A stretch of DNA of 6,999 bases. Source: Armatimonadota bacterium. GTDB lineage: Bacteria > Armatimonadota > Zipacnadia > Zipacnadales > UBA11051. This document shows positions 6,371 through 6,999 of this stretch, piece by piece. The notes beneath the pieces are model-generated. The model did not search any database. It had not been told where the DNA came from and worked only from the letters and a program-made list of their open reading frames with translations. The stretch lies in NCBI GenBank assembly GCA_030612305.1, contig JAUWOG010000121.1, forward strand, positions 1-6,999. Reading direction: 5' to 3'. The position numbers and the translations under genes were made by a program. Each line of letters starts with the position of its first letter. Within the stretch, counting starts at the first letter, position 1.

Positions 6371-6999
6371 TCAGTCAGAGAGTTCATTGTCTTTGGTGCC
6401 GACCGCGCGTCGGGGGTCGTCCTCCCGCAGTGCCCGCTCGTGCGCTTCGGCGACTTCGTGCTCTCCCGAACGCTGCAGCGACCAGTGAGTGAGCGGAGGG
6501 CCGACGATCTCACTCAGCGCGACCGCTGTCAGGACGACGGTGGTGATGGGTGTGGCAAATGCCTCCAGCTCGGGGATGCTCTGGACCAGGAAGACCAGAC
6601 CGATGGCGATGCCGGCCTGAGGCACGAGTGAGAGGCCGAGGAAGTGGTGCAGGCAGTCCTCCACACGCAGGGCCTTGGTGGCAATTCGCACACCCACGTA
6701 TTTCCCTGCGATGCGTGCGATGATGTACACGGCGAGTACGGCCGCGCTGTGCCCGAATGCGGCGAAGTCAAGATGGGCGCCCGCGATGACGAAGAAGATA
6801 GCGAAAAGCGGAGGCTCGAATTTCTCGATGGCCTCAAAGGCGCCGCGTTCAGAGCGGAAGCTGTTGGTTATGACCACGCCGAGCGCGATGCCCGCCAGCA
6901 TGGAAGGGAGATGCAGCATTTCGGCTACACCTGCGCAGAACAGAATCGTTCCCAGCGTCAGCAGAAGGGCGGGGCCGTGTTCGGTCTGACGCTCGATGC
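6371..6999 (-). CDS. Cation:proton antiporter (CPA2 / KefB-like membrane domain), N-terminus cut by window edge
   Basis: The reading frame is open through the right edge; 208 residues and the stop are visible. The ATG at 6919 is internal, since clear membrane-type sequence (ALLLTLGTILFCAGVAE) precedes it in frame. The protein would exchange Na+ or K+ for H+ across the inner membrane. Family marks are PSMLAGIALGVVI (31-43), FFVIAGAHLDF (68-78, matching the usual FF-x-x-x-G-x-x-x-D helix), the RIAGKY turn (95-100), and GLSLVPQAGIAIGL (121-134), the best CPA2 signature here. About five or six membrane helices are visible. After the last helix (about 150-170) there is a short charged tail ending at the stop, so no C-terminal TrkA-N/RCK regulatory domain is present. 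The stop lies 88 bases before the hydrolase start. Confidence 0.9.
   Translation of the reverse strand, partial: IERQTEHGPALLLTLGTILFCAGVAEMLHLPSMLAGIALGVVITNSFRSERGAFEAIEKFEPPLFAIFFVIAGAHLDFAAFGHSAAVLAVYIIARIAGKYVGVRIATKALRVEDCLHHFLGLSLVPQAGIAIGLVFLVQSIPELEAFATPITTVVLTAVALSEIVGPPLTHWSLQRSGEHEVAEAHERALREDDPRRAVGTKDNELSD

Noticed and set aside
1..6999. CRISPR array, insertion sequence, tRNA/rRNA, toxin-antitoxin pair or phage genes.
   Set aside because: No regular spaced repeats, no transposase-like frame with terminal repeats, and no cloverleaf-like or rRNA-like stretch was seen on either strand.

Overview
The window is an ordinary-looking stretch of a bacterial chromosome, GC-rich (around 60% by eye), in which every gene I can support lies on the minus strand. 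Read in the direction of transcription (right to left) the order is: C-terminal part of a cation:proton antiporter (cut by the right edge), a lipoprotein alpha/beta hydrolase, SecG, a HIT-family nucleotide hydrolase/transferase, a secreted Ig-like protein with two Met/Gly/Pro-rich insertions, an ABC-type sugar-binding protein, and a five-bladed-propeller glycosidase-like protein cut by the left edge. A lipobox, SecG and several exported proteins fit a bacterium. The style of the propeller protein and of the Met/Gly/Pro-rich secreted protein resembles Planctomycetota, Armatimonadota and related environmental lineages, but the phylum is an inference and not secure.

Region by region: 6371-6999 is membrane transport; 6283-6370 is a gap with a plausible sigma70-type promoter; 5299-6282 (hydrolase) and 5030-5260 (secG) are 38 bases apart and probably co-transcribed; 4940-5029 holds a very good promoter (TTGACA, 18 bases, TATACT) for the HIT gene at 4418-4939; 4335-4417 holds an imperfect hairpin; 2775-4334 is the Met-rich secreted protein, followed by a terminator-like hairpin at 2699-2724 that almost touches the start of the binding-protein gene at 1454-2689; 1017-1453 is a gene-free spacer with two strong palindromes; 1-1016 is the propeller protein, whose GTG start is fixed by a good ribosome binding site.

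The genes do not form one obvious pathway. The right half is housekeeping and envelope functions (ion exchange, protein export, nucleotide salvage or signalling). The left half (solute-binding protein plus a glycosidase-like propeller) could be the edge of a carbohydrate-use locus, though no permease or ATPase is inside the window. I found no mobile element, CRISPR array, tRNA or rRNA, and no convincing new system. The points most worth a second look are the Met-rich insertions in the secreted protein, the hairpin and small overlapping reading frame at the start of the binding-protein gene, and the palindromic spacer.
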